Assembly (NCBI GenBank): GCA_021799915.1
Contig: JAJYZN010000061.1
Coordinates: forward strand, 1 to 13,634
Direction of reading: 5' to 3'
Length of the DNA: 13,634 bases
Origin: Actinomycetes bacterium
GTDB taxonomy: Bacteria > Actinomycetota > Acidimicrobiia > Acidimicrobiales > RAAP-2
The stretch's first letter is position 1; every line of letters begins with the position of its first letter. This document shows positions 1 through 7,076 of the stretch, piece after piece. The notes beneath the pieces are model-generated. The model searched no databases. It saw only the letters and a program-made list of their open reading frames with translations, and had not been told where the DNA came from. The position numbers and the translations under genes were made by a program.

Positions 1-399
1 GCGGCGGGCGTACCCGTCGACCAGGCGGGCCAGCTTCGAGAGCCCGGTGATGCGGCCGTCGTCGCCGGGGATGTAGGCCACGTGTGCCCGGCCGATGAAC
101 GGGATCAGGTGGTGCTCGCACAAGGAGGCGAACGGGATGTCGCGCACCATCACCATTTCGTCGTGATCCGCGGCAAAGGTCACCGTCAGGTGCCGAGCCG
201 GATCGTCGGTCATGCCCGCGAAGAGCTCCTCGTACATCGCCGCCACCCGCGACGGCGTCTCGGTCAGCCCGTCGCGTGCGGGATCCTCGCCGATGGCCTC
301 GAGGATCTCGGAGACGGCTCGGCGCACCCGCTCGACGTCCACCGCCGGCGGCCGATCCGTCGTGGCGCCGGAGTGGTCGAGAGGGCGCGGGTCGCTCAC
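1..399 (-). CDS. folE: GTP cyclohydrolase I, N-terminal part (cut by window start)
   Basis: Converts GTP to 7,8-dihydroneopterin triphosphate, the first step of tetrahydrofolate synthesis, in the cytoplasm. The first 133 codons are present; the remainder lies beyond base 1. Visible family signatures are the start of the catalytic domain ([17 protein letters not shown], residues 37-53), the zinc/active-site motif SLCEHH at 92-97 (C94 and H97 as zinc ligands, H96 as the catalytic histidine by comparison with E. coli C110, H112, H113) and [15 protein letters not shown] at 119-133. The GTG at 397-399 was chosen because it is the last of three GTGs in a tandem repeat and the only one that opens this frame; the two earlier ones read five codons and stop. 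It follows the tilS-hpt fusion by 24 bases. In many actinomycetes ftsH sits between hpt and folE; it is absent here. Confidence 0.95.
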   Translation of the reverse strand, partial: MSDPRPLDHSGATTDRPPAVDVERVRRAVSEILEAIGEDPARDGLTETPSRVAAMYEELFAGMTDDPARHLTVTFAADHDEMVMVRDIPFASLCEHHLIPFIGRAHVAYIPGDDGRITGLSKLARLVDGYARR

Positions 400-432
400 G
401 ATCCGTCCCTCACGATCCGTCCCTCACGATCC
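391..432. repeat. 14-base tandem repeat, three copies, at the hpt/folE junction
   Basis: Three head-to-tail 14-base units lie at 391-404, 405-418 and 419-432. On the minus strand the unit reads GTGAGGGACGGATC when started at the GTG. Two copies are identical and the copy nearest folE differs by one base. Each carries GTGA, meaning a possible GTG start overlapping a TGA stop. The first GTGA reached by ribosomes holds the stop of the tilS-hpt gene (424-426); the last holds the folE start (397-399). The GAGGGA inside the unit could act as a weak ribosome binding site for the next copy. Confidence 0.9.
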
Positions 433-1989
433 ATCGCCCAGGTACAGGTGAACCCCGGCGAGGTTGCGGTAGCGCTCCGACACGTCGAGCCCGTACCCGA
501 CGACGAAAGCCGACGGGATGGTGAACCCGACGTACCGGAGATCGAGATCGACCCGCTGCTCACCTTCTTTCACCAAGAGCGCGCACACGTCCACCGATGC
601 CGGGCGGCGCGCGTGGAGGTACTTGCGCAGGTAGTTCAAGGTGAGCCCGCTGTCGATGATGTCTTCGACCACCAGCACTCGCCTGCCCGTCAGCTCCGCG
701 TCGAGGTCCTTCACGATCCGCACCACTCCCGAGGTCCGGGTCGCGCTCCCGTACGACGAGACGGCCATGAAGTCCACGTCGACCGGCAGCTCGATGGCCC
801 GTGAGAGGTCGCTCATGAACGTCATGGCTCCCTTGAGCACCCCGACCAACAGCGGCGGCTCCCCGGCGAAGTCGGCCGTGATCGCGGCACCGAGCTCGGC
901 CACCCGATCGGCGATCTGCGATGCGCTGACGACCACCGGCCCGACCACAGGCGACGCCCACGCGGGGGCCTCTTCAGCGACCCCCTGTTCGGGTACCAGG
1001 TGCTCGGAGACCACCTGGGCCATCTCCTCGGTTGGCACGGCGCCGACCTTACCGGAACCGGGAGCGCCCACCCCCAACCGCCCGGCTCGACGGCGGACGC
1101 GGCGACCACCGGTCACCTCGGTCGCCACCACGCGGCCACTCGCCACATCGAGCACCCGCTCCACGTCGGCCAACGTCGGCGGGTAGTGCTCCCCGGGGCC
1201 CGCGCTCCCCCCGATCTCCGCCGTCATCGCCTCCTCGCGCAACCACCGGCGCACCGCGCGCCGGGCAAGCGGACGTGCCGCAGCGGCAAGGGCGCGGGCA
1301 TCGGTCGGGTCCGCGATCGCGTCGGCCGCCAGGCGATCGAGGTAGACCGCCTCCTCTCCCACCACATCGGAGAGGCGTGCCAGCAGGGGTACGGGGTCAC
1401 GCCCCGCGATCTCGGCGCAGAGCGGGAGCAGCTCGTGGCGGACGCGGTTGCGCAAATAGCGCGGATCGTCGTTGGACGGGTCCTCGATCCAGGAGAGACC
1501 GGCCTCGGTGCACACTCGCCGGGTGTCGGCCCGGCGCAGGCCGAGCAGCGGATGGGTCGGGCCCCGGCGCATGGCCGCCAGCCCGTCGAGCCCGGTGCCC
1601 CGCAGCAGGTTCGCCAGGACCGTCTCGGCCTGATCCTCCATCGTGTGACCGGTCGCCGTTCCAGGCGGCAGGACGCTGAAGCGCGCTGCGCGCGCCCGGG
1701 CCTCCACGTTCGGCCCGTCGGCCACCGTCACCCGTTCGCTGTGAAAGGTCGCGCCCAGCCGGGCCATCGCTTGGGCCACCACGTCGGCTTCGCCGGCCGA
1801 ACCGGGACGTAGCCCGTGGTCGACGTGGACCGCATCGACCGAGCAGCCCGCCGCCGTCGCCAGGACCACCAGGGCCAGCGAATCGGCACCGCCCGACACC
1901 GCGCACGTGAGCCTGGTGCCTGCCGGCGGGAAGTCGCAGTGCCCGAGCATCGAGACCACCACCGGCGGCAGTGCGGGCGCGGAGGTCAC
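424..1989 (-). CDS. tilS-hpt: TilS-Hpt fusion: tRNA(Ile)-lysidine synthetase + hypoxanthine phosphoribosyltransferase
   Basis: A 521-residue protein with two enzyme domains in one frame. The N-terminal domain (about 10-320) is TilS, which uses ATP to attach lysine to C34 of the AUA-reading tRNA-Ile. It shows the PP-loop SGGADS at 32-37, DHGLRPGS at 57-64, GHTMEDQAET at 114-123 and SNDDPRYLRNRVRHELLP at 172-189. The C-terminal domain (about 353-521) is Hpt, which salvages hypoxanthine/guanine with PRPP. It shows LKG at 385-387, the PRPP loop VVEDIIDSGLT at 440-450 and FVVGYGLD at 495-502. An Ala/Pro/Val-rich linker joins them. The start is GTG at 1987-1989, overlapping the upstream stop as GTGA; a longer reading to an ATG at 2064 would only overlap the protease. 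Separate adjacent tilS and hpt genes are usual in actinomycetes, and fused forms are known elsewhere. An internal start near codon 318 or 323 could also release free Hpt. Confidence 0.93.
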   Translation of the reverse strand: MTSAPALPPVVVSMLGHCDFPPAGTRLTCAVSGGADSLALVVLATAAGCSVDAVHVDHGLRPGSAGEADVVAQAMARLGATFHSERVTVADGPNVEARARAARFSVLPPGTATGHTMEDQAETVLANLLRGTGLDGLAAMRRGPTHPLLGLRRADTRRVCTEAGLSWIEDPSNDDPRYLRNRVRHELLPLCAEIAGRDPVPLLARLSDVVGEEAVYLDRLAADAIADPTDARALAAAARPLARRAVRRWLREEAMTAEIGGSAGPGEHYPPTLADVERVLDVASGRVVATEVTGGRRVRRRAGRLGVGAPGSGKVGAVPTEEMAQVVSEHLVPEQGVAEEAPAWASPVVGPVVVSASQIADRVAELGAAITADFAGEPPLLVGVLKGAMTFMSDLSRAIELPVDVDFMAVSSYGSATRTSGVVRIVKDLDAELTGRRVLVVEDIIDSGLTLNYLRKYLHARRPASVDVCALLVKEGEQRVDLDLRYVGFTIPSAFVVGYGLDVSERYRNLAGVHLYLGDGS

Positions 1990-3125
1990 CCCAGCGACGG
2001 GAGGGCGTCCACCCGCGCGATCCACTCGGCGGGCGCGCGGATCTCGGCCAGGGTCGGCAGCCACTCGGGCCCGCGCCAGACGCGGTTGAACATGTCGGCA
2101 CCGCCGGCCCGCTCCACCGTCTGGACGAAACGCTCACCCTCGGCGTACTGGCGCAGCTTGGCCTCGAGACCCAAGAGCTGCTGGAGGAGGCGGGCCGGCC
2201 CCCGGACCTGCTGGCGGCGCTCCCGCAGCACCCTGCTGAACCGGGCTGCACCGGGGACCATGGAGGCACCGGCCCGATCCATCGTGACGTCACCGTGCCC
2301 TTCCAACAGGCTCATCAGCGCTTGGACCCGTTCGAACGCGTCCATCTGGTCGGGAGTGGCGACCAGCCCAAGCATCCCCACCCCCTCCATGGGGTTCCTC
2401 CCGGCCCGCAGCTCCTCTGCCACCCGTCGCAGGACCTCGGTCATGCGATGCGGATCGCTCACCATGGGCTCCAGGCCCCGGTCGACGAGGGAGAGGAAGT
2501 AGTCGCGGAGCCACGGCACGGCGGTGAACTGGCAGCGGTGCGTGACCTCGTGCAGGGCCAGCCAAAGTCGGAAGGGTCGCGGGGCGAAACCGAAGCGCGA
2601 CTCCATCGCCACCACGTTCGGCCCGACGAAGTACACGAGATCCTGGTCGTCGGTCGGTTCGTCGGTGACGAGGAGGTCGTACTGGCCGAGGACCCTGGTC
2701 GACAGCCAGGCCAGGACCAGCCCGATCTGGGTCCCGTTCGCCGTGCGGCCGGCCCCGGCGATCGTGCGGGTCAGCGAGGGCGGGAGGCCGGCGAGGACCC
2801 GGCTGCCGTGCTCCTGGCGACGATCGTCGAGAGCCCGCAGCGTCGGCCCGAGAAGCCGCTGCATCGACGCCACGTTGGCCTGGACCCAACCAGCCCGATC
2901 AGTCACCCGGGCCCGGGCAGGGGTCGGGGCGTAGAGCCCGGTGCTCCGGGCGACGAGCTCTTCGGCCTGGGCCGTCATCTCGTCGAAGTCTCGCTGGACC
3001 GCCGCCGGGCGGTACCCCGCAGGCAGCCGGCTCCTCGAGGCGGCCCAGTCGGCCACGCGCTGAGCGGCAGCCCAGTCCACCGCGCCGCCGTGCTCGGGCG
3101 CAGTGGGGCGGGGCCGCGCGCTCAC
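1986..3125 (-). CDS. DUF2342-family zinc-dependent metalloprotease
   Basis: A 379-residue protein of the actinobacterial DUF2342 family, annotated as zinc-dependent metalloprotease or as coenzyme F420 biosynthesis-associated protein; the substrate is unknown. The zinc motif HEVTH is at 192-196 within ALHEVTHRCQF, so a metallopeptidase fold is credible. The conserved region GPNVVAMESRFGF lies at 168-180 and a hydrophobic stretch precedes the zinc helix. No signal peptide or clear membrane span is visible, so it is probably cytoplasmic. GTG at 3123-3125 is the best start because it overlaps the rsrA stop as GTGA; the open frame continues upstream to 3296, but only as an antisense-like Arg/Gly/Pro-rich stretch inside rsrA. 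Its own stop overlaps the tilS start in the same way. Position next to tilS and hpt matches mycobacterial genomes (Rv3626c-Rv3625c-Rv3624c, from memory). Its role there is not established. Confidence 0.88.
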   Translation of the reverse strand: MSARPRPTAPEHGGAVDWAAAQRVADWAASRSRLPAGYRPAAVQRDFDEMTAQAEELVARSTGLYAPTPARARVTDRAGWVQANVASMQRLLGPTLRALDDRRQEHGSRVLAGLPPSLTRTIAGAGRTANGTQIGLVLAWLSTRVLGQYDLLVTDEPTDDQDLVYFVGPNVVAMESRFGFAPRPFRLWLALHEVTHRCQFTAVPWLRDYFLSLVDRGLEPMVSDPHRMTEVLRRVAEELRAGRNPMEGVGMLGLVATPDQMDAFERVQALMSLLEGHGDVTMDRAGASMVPGAARFSRVLRERRQQVRGPARLLQQLLGLEAKLRQYAEGERFVQTVERAGGADMFNRVWRGPEWLPTLAEIRAPAEWIARVDALPSLG

Positions 3126-3451
3126 GGTGCAGCCGGGTCGCGATCCCCTGCTGCCCCCGCCTGGCGGGCGGCCTCCAGGTGGAGGGCGTCGGCGATCCGG
3201 GCCTTCAGCGACTCGGGCACCCTGTCGCGGCAGCAGTTGGCGATCACCATCCTCAGCTCCTGCTCGAATTCGGCAGCCTCCCCGCACGAGCCGCACAGGT
3301 CCAGGTGGAGAGCGATCGCCTTGCGGCGCTCCTCGGTGAGCTCGCCGTCGAGATAGTCGTAGAGCTGGTGCACGGCGTCGGCGCAGTCGACGACCGGCGG
3401 AACTTGCGACGCCCCCCCGCCCTCATCCACCCCTCGAGCCCCCTTGCTCAC
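3122..3451 (-). CDS. rsrA: RsrA-type zinc-binding anti-sigma factor
   Basis: A 109-residue redox-sensing anti-sigma factor that should bind and hold the sigma factor encoded just upstream until thiol oxidation expels zinc. The ZAS motif is complete: HLDLCGSC with H49, C53 and C56, plus C23 upstream. A CC pair at 73-74 follows. The spacing of C23, H49, C53, C56, C73 and C74 matches Streptomyces RsrA C11, H37, C41, C44, C61 and C62 with a constant offset of 12. The start is GTG at 3449-3451 because AGGAGG sits six bases before it; the open frame continues upstream to 3511 within sigR but lacks such a site. The gene begins 13 bases after the sigR stop and its own stop overlaps the protease start. 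The first 20 residues are a low-complexity lead-in longer than in RsrA. Confidence 0.9.
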   Translation of the reverse strand: MSKGARGVDEGGGASQVPPVVDCADAVHQLYDYLDGELTEERRKAIALHLDLCGSCGEAAEFEQELRMVIANCCRDRVPESLKARIADALHLEAARQAGAAGDRDPAAP

Positions 3452-3457
3452 CGCGAT

Positions 3458-3463
3458 CCTCCT
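3458..3463 (-). promoter_or_regulatory. Strong ribosome binding site of rsrA
   Basis: The minus strand reads AGGAGG here, then six bases, then the GTG at 3449-3451. It is the strongest Shine-Dalgarno match in the minus-strand gene chain and decides the rsrA start. It lies in the short gap after the sigR stop codon (3465-3467), so rsrA translation can start independently of sigR. Confidence 0.75.
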
Positions 3464-3464
3464 G

Positions 3465-4046
3465 TCACTCGGCGGGACCCGGGCTCGTGACCACGAGCCC
3501 GCGCGCCTCACCGAATTCGTGCAACGCCTTCTGCAGTGCCCTTCTTCCCCGGTGGATCCTGCTCATCACGGTGCCGATCGGCACGTCGGTGATCTCTGCG
3601 ATCTCCTTGTACGAGAACCCCTCGACGTCCGCCAGGAGGACGGCGATGCGGAATGCATCGGGGAGCGACTCGAGGGCCGCCTTGACGTCGTCGTCGGTGA
3701 AGCGCTCGAGGACGAGGTCCTCTGCGCTGCGGCCCGGGTCACCGCCAGGGACAGAGGCCAGCCGGCGGTAGAGGTAGAGGTCCTCGACGTCGTCGACGTC
3801 GGCGATCTCCGGGCGCCGTTTGCTCGCACGGTACGCGTTGATGTACGTGTTGGTCAGGATCCGGTAGAGCCAGGCCTTCAAATTGGTCCCCTCGGAAAAT
3901 CCGCCGAACCCGCGGTAGGCCTTCAAGTAGGTCTCTTGGACCAGGTCCTCGGCGTCCGCCGGGTTCCGGGTCATGCGCAGCGCTGCACTGTAGAGCGCCG
4001 GCATGTACTCCATCGCCTGCTCGGTGAACCGGGCCTGGTCAGCCAT
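3465..4046 (-). CDS. sigR: SigR/SigH-like ECF RNA polymerase sigma factor
   Basis: A 193-residue extracytoplasmic-function sigma factor that would direct RNA polymerase to thiol-oxidative stress promoters. Region 2 covers about 8-75, with [17 protein letters not shown] at 31-47 and the -10-reading helix [16 protein letters not shown] at 58-73. Region 4 covers about 122-172, with helix-turn-helix [17 protein letters not shown] at 144-160. Length and the following RsrA-type anti-sigma gene place it in the SigR/SigH group. ATG at 4044-4046 is preceded by TAGGGT six bases upstream, suggesting a leaderless transcript. It is the first gene of a minus-strand chain that also includes the metalloprotease, tilS-hpt and folE, so induction of sigR may carry these along. 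I do not see a clear GGGAAT/GTT SigR-type promoter upstream, so autoregulation is not supported directly. Confidence 0.93.
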   Translation of the reverse strand: MADQARFTEQAMEYMPALYSAALRMTRNPADAEDLVQETYLKAYRGFGGFSEGTNLKAWLYRILTNTYINAYRASKRRPEIADVDDVEDLYLYRRLASVPGGDPGRSAEDLVLERFTDDDVKAALESLPDAFRIAVLLADVEGFSYKEIAEITDVPIGTVMSRIHRGRRALQKALHEFGEARGLVVTSPGPAE

Positions 4047-4052
4047 GACCAG

Positions 4053-4058
4053 ACCCTA
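4053..4058 (-). promoter_or_regulatory. Candidate -10 box of sigR (leaderless)
   Basis: Minus strand TAGGGT, fitting the actinobacterial TAnnnT -10 pattern, ends six bases before the sigR ATG at 4044-4046. Transcription would begin at or next to the A of the start codon. No convincing -35 hexamer is visible at 17-19 bases spacing. The box overlaps one arm of an inverted repeat. Confidence 0.5.
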
Positions 4059-4080
4059 GCGCCCGGTGTCATCGCGCTAG
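4056..4080. promoter_or_regulatory. Inverted repeat CTAGCGC-N11-GCGCTAG, candidate operator
   Basis: Perfect 7-base arms at 4056-4062 and 4074-4080 are separated by 11 bases, giving a centre-to-centre distance of 18. It lies in the 106-base divergent gap between sigR and the P450 gene, and its inner arm overlaps the proposed sigR -10 box. That placement is typical of a repressor site for a dimeric regulator. No regulator is identified; the alternative is a chance palindrome built on two CTAG cores. Confidence 0.4.
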
Positions 4081-4152
4081 CGTTGGGCCGCTTCCACCAT
4101 CGTCACCGCACGGCACCGCCCGCCGGAGCCGCACCGGACCGCAGGAGAACCG

Positions 4153-5349
4153 ATGACCCGTCCACCCGCCGAGCTGGGCATCGACTTGATGAGCGGCGCG
4201 TACTTCGGAGGGGATCCGTACCCGGCCTTCGCCTGGATGCGTGAGCACGAGCCGGTGTTCTACGACGAGGCGAACGAGTTGTGGGCGCTGGCCGCCTACC
4301 GCGACGTCAAGGCCGCGTCGACCGACACCGCCACGTTCTCGAGCGCCGGAGGCATCCGGCCCAAGTTCCCACCGCTGCCGATGATGATCGACTTCGACGC
4401 TCCCGAGCACGTGCGGAGGCGAAGGCTGGTCAGCGCCGGGTTTACCCCGCGGCGCGTGCGCGAGCTCGAGCACCCGGTGAGGCGCATCTGCGACGAGCTC
4501 CTCGATTGCGTGTGCGCCCAGGGGTCCTGCGACTTCGTCGCCGACGTCGCGGCGCCCCTCCCGCTGGCCGTGATCGGCGACATGCTCGGAGTGGACCCCT
4601 GCGACCGCGACGACCTGCTCCGCTGGTCCGACGACATGCTCAGCTCCCAAGGGGTCCCGACCGACGAGGCGATCGCCAGGGCCGCCGAAGCCTTCGTCGA
4701 GTACTCGGCGTACATGGAGCCGGTGATCGAGGAGCGCTTGCGCTCCGGTTCCCGAGACGACCTGATCGGGGTCCTGGTCAATACCGAGGTGGACGGGGAT
4801 CGTCTCGACCACGACTCGCTCGTCCACGAGACGCTGCTCATCCTGGTCGGCGGCGACGAGACCACCCGCCATGTGCTCAGCGGTGGGATGGAGGCCCTCC
4901 TCGCCCACCCCGATCAGCTCGAGCGGCTCCGCCAGGATCGCTCGCTGCTGCCCGGCGCCGTCGAGGAAATGCTGCGCTGGGTCTCGCCCATCAAGAACAT
5001 GGCACGGACCGTCACCACCGACGTCCAGATGCGGGGTCGAGAGCTGCACCAGGGAGACGAGGTGCTGCTCCTCTACCCCTCCGCCAACCGCGACGCCGAG
5101 ATCTTCTCCCAGCCCGACCGGTTCGACATCGCCCGCAACCCCAATCCCCACCTGGCGTTCGGCTTCGGCGCGCACGTCTGCCTCGGCAACCAGCTCGCCC
5201 GGCTCGAGCTCCGGGTCATGGTCGACCGCATCCTCACCCGCCTGCCCGACCTCGAGCTGGCCGCGGACGGGCCGCTCCGGTACCGCCACTCCAACTTCAT
5301 CACCGGTCTCGAATCGATGCCGGTCCGGTTCACGCCGACGCCGCCGTGA
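4153..5349 (+). CDS. Cytochrome P450, CYP142-like (steroid side-chain hydroxylase type)
   Basis: A 398-residue soluble haem monooxygenase. The I-helix oxygen-activation motif GGDETTR is at 233-239, the K-helix ExxR is E272-R275 in EEMLRW, and the haem loop FGFGAHVCLG is at 336-345 with C343 as the iron ligand. Stretches such as FSSAGGIRP (62-70), LPMMIDFDAPEH (75-86), APLPLAVIGDMLGV (134-147) and HLAFGFG resemble mycobacterial CYP142, which oxidises C26/C27 of cholesterol or cholestenone; this is recalled similarity, not an alignment. The start ATG has AGGAG five bases upstream (4143-4147). The stop overlaps the next start as GTGA, so it is translationally coupled to an SDR. Ferredoxin and reductase partners are not in the window. 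A P450 with another alicyclic or terpenoid substrate remains possible. Confidence 0.92.
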   Translation: MTRPPAELGIDLMSGAYFGGDPYPAFAWMREHEPVFYDEANELWALAAYRDVKAASTDTATFSSAGGIRPKFPPLPMMIDFDAPEHVRRRRLVSAGFTPRRVRELEHPVRRICDELLDCVCAQGSCDFVADVAAPLPLAVIGDMLGVDPCDRDDLLRWSDDMLSSQGVPTDEAIARAAEAFVEYSAYMEPVIEERLRSGSRDDLIGVLVNTEVDGDRLDHDSLVHETLLILVGGDETTRHVLSGGMEALLAHPDQLERLRQDRSLLPGAVEEMLRWVSPIKNMARTVTTDVQMRGRELHQGDEVLLLYPSANRDAEIFSQPDRFDIARNPNPHLAFGFGAHVCLGNQLARLELRVMVDRILTRLPDLELAADGPLRYRHSNFITGLESMPVRFTPTPP

Positions 5350-6179
5350 GCGGGGGGCTCGAGGGGATGGCTGCCCTGGTGACCGGCGGGGGGAGCGGTA
5401 TCGGCCTCGCGACCGCGGCTCGCCTGGCAGCCGACGGCGCCACCGTGACGGTGTGCGGCCGGACCGAGAGCAAGCTGGCCGACGCCGTGCGCGCCATCGA
5501 CGCGGCTGCCGACGCAGCCGGGCGAGCGGGGACCGATGGAGGCACACCGCACGGAGGCCGGGCGCGCTACGTCGTGGCCGACGTGACGATCGAGGAGCAG
5601 ATCAGCGCCGCCGTCGACGCGGCGAGCGCCGGTGGCGGCTTGGACATCCTCTTCGCCTGCGCCGGGGGCGCCCACCACATGGGACCCCTGGTCGACGCCG
5701 ACGTCGGGGCGGTGCGCGCCACCATCGAGCTGAACATGGTGGGATCGTTCCTCTCGCTCAAGCACGGCGCCGCCGTGATGCGCGAGTGCGGCGGGGGCTC
5801 GATCGTGCTCATGTCGTCGGGAGCGGGACATTTCCCCCACCGCTGGCTCTGGGCCTACGGCATGGCCAAGGCCGGGATCGAGGCCCTGTGCACCTCGGCC
5901 GCCGAGGAGCTGGGCGAGCACGGGATCCGGGTGAACGCCGTCCAACCTGGGATCGTCGACGACGCGTTGATGGCCCCGATCACCGCCGGGGGGGCCCTGC
6001 TCGACGACTACCTGGCCCAGATGCCGCTCGGGCGGGTCGGGACCGTCGACGACGTGGCGTCGGCAGTGCGCTTCCTCTGCGGTCCGGAGTCGAGCTGGGT
6101 CACCGGTGCGTGCCTTGCCGTCGACGGGGGCCACCACCTCCGCCGCGGCGCCGACTACTCGCTGCTGTTCGGTCACTGA
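5346..6179 (+). CDS. Short-chain dehydrogenase/reductase (SDR)
   Basis: A 277-residue NAD(P)-dependent oxidoreductase of the classical SDR family. It has the cofactor motif TGGGSGIG at 13-20, catalytic N130, S158, Y171 and K175 (YGMAK), and the C-terminal VTGACLAVDGG at 252-262. The usual NNAG is ACAGG (104-108), a tolerated variant. After the second strand there is an insertion of roughly 15 residues rich in Ala, Gly and Thr (about 58-72). The GTG at 5346 overlaps the P450 stop by four bases; the open frame extends upstream within the P450 gene but has no sense there. Coupling with the P450 suggests it oxidises or reduces the hydroxylated or keto product, perhaps a steroid, but the substrate cannot be read from sequence. 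The next gene starts two bases after its stop. Confidence 0.93.
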   Translation: MSGGLEGMAALVTGGGSGIGLATAARLAADGATVTVCGRTESKLADAVRAIDAAADAAGRAGTDGGTPHGGRARYVVADVTIEEQISAAVDAASAGGGLDILFACAGGAHHMGPLVDADVGAVRATIELNMVGSFLSLKHGAAVMRECGGGSIVLMSSGAGHFPHRWLWAYGMAKAGIEALCTSAAEELGEHGIRVNAVQPGIVDDALMAPITAGGALLDDYLAQMPLGRVGTVDDVASAVRFLCGPESSWVTGACLAVDGGHHLRRGADYSLLFGH

Positions 6180-6181
6180 AG

Positions 6182-7006
6182 GTGACCTCGCCTGGCGAGA
6201 TCGGCGAACCGGCGCTCTGCCGGCGTGCCGGTATCGAGGTCCTCACCTGGCCGGCGCTCGACGAGCTCGGCGTCGACGCCGTGGTCACCACCCGCCACGG
6301 CGGGGTCTCGACCGGCCCCTACGAGTCGCTCAACCTGGGCCTCGGGGTGGGCGACGACCCTGACGCGGTGGTCGAGAACCGCCGGCGGGCGGCCCGCGCG
6401 CTCGGCGCGTCGCTCGGCGACCTGGTCGTCGCCCAGCAGGTCCACGGCCGGCGGGCGACCGTGGTGGGACGCGGCGATTGCGGTCGGGGGGCCACCGTCG
6501 AGCGCGCACCGCTGCCTTCCACCGACGCCCTGATCACCGACGAGCGCGGCCCGGTGCTCGTCATCGTCGTCGCCGACTGCGTGCCGGTGCTCCTCGTGGA
6601 CCCTGCGGTCCCGGTGGTGGCCGCCGTCCATGCCGGGTGGCGGGGTACCGCCGGACGGGTCGTCGACGCTGCGATCGACGCGATGGCCGGCCTCGGAGCA
6701 CGGCCGGCCCGCATGGCCGCGGTCATCGGACCCGCGGTCTCCAAGGACGCCTACGAGGTGGGAGACGACGTCGCCACCTCGCTGCGGACCGGGACCGGGG
6801 CCGACGGTGCCGTGCGCCGGGTGGCGAGTGGCCGATGGCTGGCCGACCTCCCCGGGGCGAACCGCCAGCTCCTGGTCGCCGCCGGCCTCCGTCCGGCCTC
6901 GATCTCGGTGGTCGAACGCACGACCGGTGCCGGAGGAGCGTTCTACAGCCACCGAGCGCAGCAGCCGTGCGGACGGTTCGCCCTACTGGTCCGGCTCCGG
7001 CCCTGA
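6182..7006 (+). CDS. pgeF: PgeF/YfiH (LACC1-family) peptidoglycan editing factor / purine nucleoside phosphorylase
   Basis: A 274-residue protein of the YfiH/LACC1 family. Members have purine nucleoside phosphorylase and adenosine deaminase activity in vitro, and E. coli PgeF limits misincorporation of L-Ser for L-Ala at position 1 of UDP-MurNAc peptides. Visible motifs are ESLNLGLGVGDDPDAVVENR (48-67), QQVHG (85-89, H88), ADC (131-133, C133), AVHAGWRGTAGRV (148-160, H150) and IGPAVSKDAYEVG (182-194). H88, C133 and H150 are the expected zinc ligands. The often-seen cysteines after IGP and before the FYSHR motif are replaced. GTG at 6182 was chosen as the only start ahead of the domain; it lies two bases after the SDR stop and relies on coupling, as no spaced ribosome site is visible. 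In many bacteria this gene follows ftsZ; here it precedes murL-murD2, a location that fits a peptidoglycan precursor role. Confidence 0.9.
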   Translation: MTSPGEIGEPALCRRAGIEVLTWPALDELGVDAVVTTRHGGVSTGPYESLNLGLGVGDDPDAVVENRRRAARALGASLGDLVVAQQVHGRRATVVGRGDCGRGATVERAPLPSTDALITDERGPVLVIVVADCVPVLLVDPAVPVVAAVHAGWRGTAGRVVDAAIDAMAGLGARPARMAAVIGPAVSKDAYEVGDDVATSLRTGTGADGAVRRVASGRWLADLPGANRQLLVAAGLRPASISVVERTTGAGGAFYSHRAQQPCGRFALLVRLRP

Positions 7007-7017
7007 TCGCGGCCCCG

Positions 7018-7023
7018 TAGCAT
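7018..7023 (+). promoter_or_regulatory. Candidate -10 box for murL
   Basis: TAGCAT fits the TAnnnT actinobacterial -10 pattern and lies in the 70-base gap between pgeF and murL, the only sizeable gap in the plus-strand run from the P450 to murD2. Transcription from it would give a leader of roughly 45 bases. No good -35 match is seen, so this is a weak call. Confidence 0.3.
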
Positions 7024-7035
7024 GGGGGGACCCCG

Positions 7036-7062
7036 TCGGGTCGCCGACCCCGCGAGGCGGGG
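7036..7062 (+). promoter_or_regulatory. Overlapping hairpins in the murL leader
   Basis: Two inverted repeats share bases. GGGTCG pairs with CGACCC around a single central C in bases 7038-7050, which in RNA would open to about four pairs with a five-base loop. CCCCGC (7048-7053) pairs with GCGGGG (7057-7062) around GAG, a strong six-pair hairpin. They use the same CCC, so only one can form at a time. The second ends four bases before the murL ribosome site AAAGGA (7067-7072). No U-tract follows, so it is not a standard terminator. Confidence 0.4.
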
Positions 7063-7076
7063 CACGAAAGGATGCG

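Noticed and set aside
391..432. CRISPR-like array
   Set aside because: The 14-base units are contiguous with no spacers; likewise for the 23-base units at 9767-9841.
1971..3356. 461-codon plus-strand frame opposite the metalloprotease and rsrA
   Set aside because: Antisense shadow; the minus strand encodes HEVTH and the HxxxCxxC motif with proper gene overlaps.
4040..4152. Classical SigR-dependent promoter (GGGAAT/GTT) for sigR
   Set aside because: Only a GGAAG is seen on the minus strand, with no GTT at the right distance.
4069..5547. 492-codon minus-strand frame opposite the P450
   Set aside because: Arg-rich beginning and no recognisable domain; the plus strand has all P450 motifs.
7048..7062. 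Rho-independent terminator after pgeF
   Set aside because: The hairpin is strong but no T-run follows; the next bases are CACGAAAGGA, the murL ribosome site.
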